From Rufibacter sp. DG15C (GTDB taxonomy: Bacteria; Bacteroidota; Bacteroidia; Cytophagales; Hymenobacteraceae): DNA of 64,000 nucleotides. Below the pieces are notes generated by a model. That model saw only the letters and a program-made list of their open reading frames with translations, did not search any database and was not told where the DNA came from. Numbering within the stretch: position 1 is the stretch's first letter; every line of letters begins with the position of its first letter. A program made the translations under genes and the position numbers. The DNA lies in the NCBI RefSeq assembly GCF_001577755.1, contig NZ_CP010776.1:1302001-1366000 (forward strand), written 5' to 3'. Positions 61,939 to 64,000 of the stretch are shown one piece after another.

Positions 61939-62745
61939 CTAAAACTGATACGTGAAAGTGGTTTCTTCTACATTGCCTTGGCTGGGAGAGGCAATTCTCT
62001 TCACGGGCAGGTTACGCTCATTGTACTGGTAGGTGTAGACGGTAACGCGCTGCTCACCACTGGCCAGCAGCGTGGTCACTTTGCCGGGGTTGTTGCGCTG
62101 CAAGACAATGGTGGGCGTAAACAGAGAGTCGGTCATGTGCTGCACGCCGGTCTTGCTGTCATAGTCAGTGAACTTCTGGGTCTGGGTTAGTTGCCAATCA
62201 GAGGTGAGGCCGGGTTTGTGGTAAGAAGCTATCTCTGTGACGTTGCTGCTGGCGTCATAGGTATACACCAGCTTATTGGTGGCTCTTGGCGCATCTGTGA
62301 CTGAGGCGTCTTTGTAGAAGCTGTAGCGCGTCTTTAAAAGGCGGTTGGCGTCATATTCAAACGTATGGTAGCGCTCAACGGTGCCGTCCACTAACTCCTC
62401 CAGCTTATAGAGCATGTGCTCAGAGGTGTAATGGTAGACGTTCTCTGAGTCTTTGCCAGACCCGTCTGTGATCACGTAGGCAATCCGGCGCCAGTTGTCA
62501 AACAACACATTGCTGGTAGACGCCTGGTTGTCATTAAGGCTGTAGCGGCCTTTGCCTATGATCTGGGTGAGCCACCCTTGGCTGTTGTACACAAACTGGC
62601 GCTCGTCTCCCTGGCTGGTGCTCACTTTGTTCAGGTATACCGGGCTTTGTGCAGGGTCTACAGGCGTGGGCTCTTCCAGGTCACAGCCGGTCAAGAGGAC
62701 CGGCACCAGCAAGGCAGTTGCTAAAAAGCGTAAAATTGAGGTCAT
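61939..62745 (-). CDS. YD-type lipoprotein, paralog 3
   Basis: The 268-residue protein has a lipoprotein signal (LATALLVPVLLTGC) and the same type of YD-like units (FVYNSQGWLTQIIGKGRYSL, FEYDANRLLKTRYSFYKDAS, YTYDASSNVTEIASYHKPGL). It is more distant from paralogs 1 and 2 and lacks their C-terminal Cys (it ends TTFTYQF). Function unknown. A palindromic repeat follows it. Confidence 0.72.
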   Translation of the reverse strand: MTSILRFLATALLVPVLLTGCDLEEPTPVDPAQSPVYLNKVSTSQGDERQFVYNSQGWLTQIIGKGRYSLNDNQASTSNVLFDNWRRIAYVITDGSGKDSENVYHYTSEHMLYKLEELVDGTVERYHTFEYDANRLLKTRYSFYKDASVTDAPRATNKLVYTYDASSNVTEIASYHKPGLTSDWQLTQTQKFTDYDSKTGVQHMTDSLFTPTIVLQRNNPGKVTTLLASGEQRVTVYTYQYNERNLPVKRIASPSQGNVEETTFTYQF

Positions 62746-62880
62746 AGAATAGGTCAGGTATGGGGGGAAGCGGCAAACAGATTACCACTAGAAAGAGCCT
62801 GAACCAGGCGCAAAGGTTGCATGCCTCCCAAACTAAGACCGCTCTGGAAGCGACCCCTCTTCCTGAACAATGCATGTGCG

Positions 62881-62929
62881 CCTCGTTTTTGGCCTGTTTC
62901 CTAGAAAATAAGCTAAAAACGGAACGAGG
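62881..62929. repeat. Dispersed palindromic repeat, copy 16
   Basis: CCTCGTTTTTGGCCTGTTTC begins the left arm and AGCTAAAAACGGAACGAGG ends the right, with CCTCG/CGAGG as an added outer stem. It lies 8 bp after the stop of the STAS-like gene. Confidence 0.82.
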
Positions 62930-62936
62930 AGCTTTC

Positions 62937-63356
62937 TTAGAATTCTTGCAACAGCCACTCCACGGCGGCTTCCTGCTCACTAAAATCACAGAGAACTAAA
63001 TTGGCGGTATCACCGGTGCGCTCCACTATCTGGGCGATGGATTCTGTGTGTTGTACGTCTTCAGAGACGACGGTGGCCATGCGCCGCAAGGAGCCCGTCA
63101 AGATCTGGGGCACGGCGTTTTGCAGAATCCAGAGCTGGTCTTCTGGTGAGAAGGCGCGCATCTTGCGGTTATCTGCCAGCCAACGGGTAAGCCCGTAGCG
63201 TTCTACCACGTATCCGCAGAGCAAGATGGCTTCGCGGATCTCTTCGCTTCTCAGTTTTCCTTGCCAGACTGCCATACCCAAGGACTGCTCCTCATCATAC
63301 CTGATGGTGACGGCATAGCTCTCATAGTAGACTTTAGGAAGGGTAAGTAACATCAT
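62937..63356 (-). CDS. STAS/SpoIIAA-like hypothetical protein (second copy)
   Basis: The 139-residue protein shares size and layout with the protein at 32014..32427: an N-terminal strand pair (VTIRYDEEQSLGMAVWQGKL), a helix, RWLADNRKMRAFSPEDQLWI with the core Asp-Asn, and a final helix ending AAVEWLLQEF. The two are distant paralogs at best. No catalytic motif; proteins of this type are common and uncharacterised in Hymenobacteraceae. It is monocistronic with a repeat as terminator. Confidence 0.6.
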   Translation of the reverse strand: MMLLTLPKVYYESYAVTIRYDEEQSLGMAVWQGKLRSEEIREAILLCGYVVERYGLTRWLADNRKMRAFSPEDQLWILQNAVPQILTGSLRRMATVVSEDVQHTESIAQIVERTGDTANLVLCDFSEQEAAVEWLLQEF

Positions 63357-63688
63357 TCTTTAGTTTAAAATCGGCTAGCGTTATGCAAACCTTAGTGTTC
63401 ACCCCAGAAAGGGCATTTGTTCAAAGAGACAAGCACGCAGCTGCGGCAGGCCTTTTTTATCATTTTTGAATAAAGGACGGGGGATTTCCTCTATGGTTTC
63501 GGGGGCGAAGGACTTTTTCCTTTAGCGGCAGAAACAGCGGCAAGCAACTGCCCACCGGTATAAGTCGCACCAGACAGAATTGTTTGCAAATAACACTTTT
63601 AGTTTGATTTCGGCTTTTCAAATCTTTATACAGCCAGCTGCTTAGAGGTTAATGGACATAGAAGGTTAAATTCAAAAAGATTTTTATT
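63357..63688. other. 332-bp gap before the possible small gene
   Basis: Contains the upstream region of the STAS-like gene. No TAnnTTTG element or strong hairpin is visible. Confidence 0.35.
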
Positions 63689-63719
63689 TGAGTAGTCAAA
63701 AGCACATTATGACTACTCA
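63689..63719 (+). promoter_or_regulatory. Hairpin covering the start codon of a possible small gene
   Basis: TGAGTAGTC (63689..63697) pairs exactly with GACTACTCA (63711..63719). The loop ends with the AT of ATG 63709, and the G of the start codon is in the stem. This could regulate translation if the frame is used. Confidence 0.35.
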
Positions 63720-63834
63720 ATCCCTACAGATGACTGCCACTAGCCATACTTTGGCGAAGCTGGTTTTAGAGAATGTCGTTAGACAAGCCCCGCTCATGAA
63801 ATTGCATTTTGCCAAAACGAGGTATAAAAAATGA
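63709..63834 (+). CDS. Possible 41-aa peptide
   Basis: ATG 63709 opens a 41-codon frame with a helical centre (TLAKLVLENVVRQAPLMKLH) and a basic end (FAKTRYKK). It is the only candidate in the last 640 bp. No family is recognised and it may be chance; the hairpin at its start is the main reason to keep it. Confidence 0.3.
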   Translation: MTTQSLQMTATSHTLAKLVLENVVRQAPLMKLHFAKTRYKK

Positions 63835-64000
63835 GATATGCGGCTATTTTTCAGTGGCTTATAGGCGTTTGTTCATGTAAAAGTGAAGGATACTGCAGAA
63901 AATCAGCGCATAATTTCATAGATTTACTTTCTCTGCATATGTAGAGAGTGTTTACTTTTTGCTTTCCCCTTATGCTTGCACAGGAACAATCTACCGTACT

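Noticed and set aside
41446-62929. CRISPR array reading of the repeated palindromes
   Set aside because: The copies are scattered one per gap, not spaced by 30-40 bp spacers, and no cas gene is present.

Overview
The window reads as a chromosome segment of a Bacteroidota bacterium, most likely order Cytophagales, family Hymenobacteraceae (Rufibacter, Nibribacter or Pontibacter-like). The reasons are a type IX secretion C-terminal domain (58330..60729), many Bacteroidota-type lipoproteins, TAnnTTTG promoter elements, DUF6660 and HYC/CC/PP-like peptides heading metal operons, a CzcA pump fused to TolC, and house-keeping genes of that lineage (class Ia nrdB/nrdA, rplU-rpmA, hemW, a BamA/TamA-like protein). 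Genus is inference only.

Region 1 (1..31 kb) is an accessory metal-resistance and stress zone, mostly on the minus strand. A Cus-type copper efflux operon (HYC/CC/PP-like peptide, metal-binding lipoprotein, CusA split into two overlapping frames, TolC, CusB cut by the left edge) is followed by a DUF305 lipoprotein, an L,D-transpeptidase, a Csp-like copper-storage protein with a CDF exporter, dihydrolipoyl dehydrogenase and a bestrophin. A Czc-type operon comes next (DUF6660 peptide, CzcA-TolC fusion, CzcB, a polytopic membrane protein, a Zn/Cd-type P-type ATPase), then a TonB-dependent siderophore-type receptor with a clear promoter and operator-like dyad. A mercury-type operon (ArsR regulator, MerTP, a frameshifted secreted protein, a GDCCVFCSYG peptide) has no mercuric reductase in the window.

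Region 2 (31..38.4 kb) looks like mobile DNA and its debris: an internally deleted methyltransferase, an orphan cysteine-rich reading frame with Cys every seventh residue and no start codon, an exonuclease-BRCT protein, and a compact GC-rich gene set (XRE regulator, ribbon-helix-helix-like protein, small membrane protein, MerR-like protein) ahead of a large serine recombinase. The recombinase gene ends inside, and antisense to, the initiator tRNA gene and its terminator.

Region 3 (38.4..64 kb) looks like core chromosome: BamA/TamA-like protein, hemW, metallo-hydrolase, second bestrophin, pentapeptide protein, LytTR regulator with target-like direct repeats just downstream, 2H phosphoesterase, cyclase, L27/L21, nrdB and nrdA, and a set of lipoproteins including three YD-type paralogs.

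The most striking unlabelled structure is a family of about 16 dispersed intergenic palindromes of roughly 40 bp (arm CGTTTTTGGCCTGTTTT, short loop, reverse complement). Fifteen copies lie between 38.4 and 63 kb, in nearly every intergenic gap, but only one (5219) lies in the first 38 kb. They behave like a REP/terminator family and mark resident versus imported DNA. Other repeats are a second G-rich repeat (3 copies), a 154-bp MITE-like element, a perfect 60-bp palindrome, and a 27-bp inverted repeat touching a start codon.
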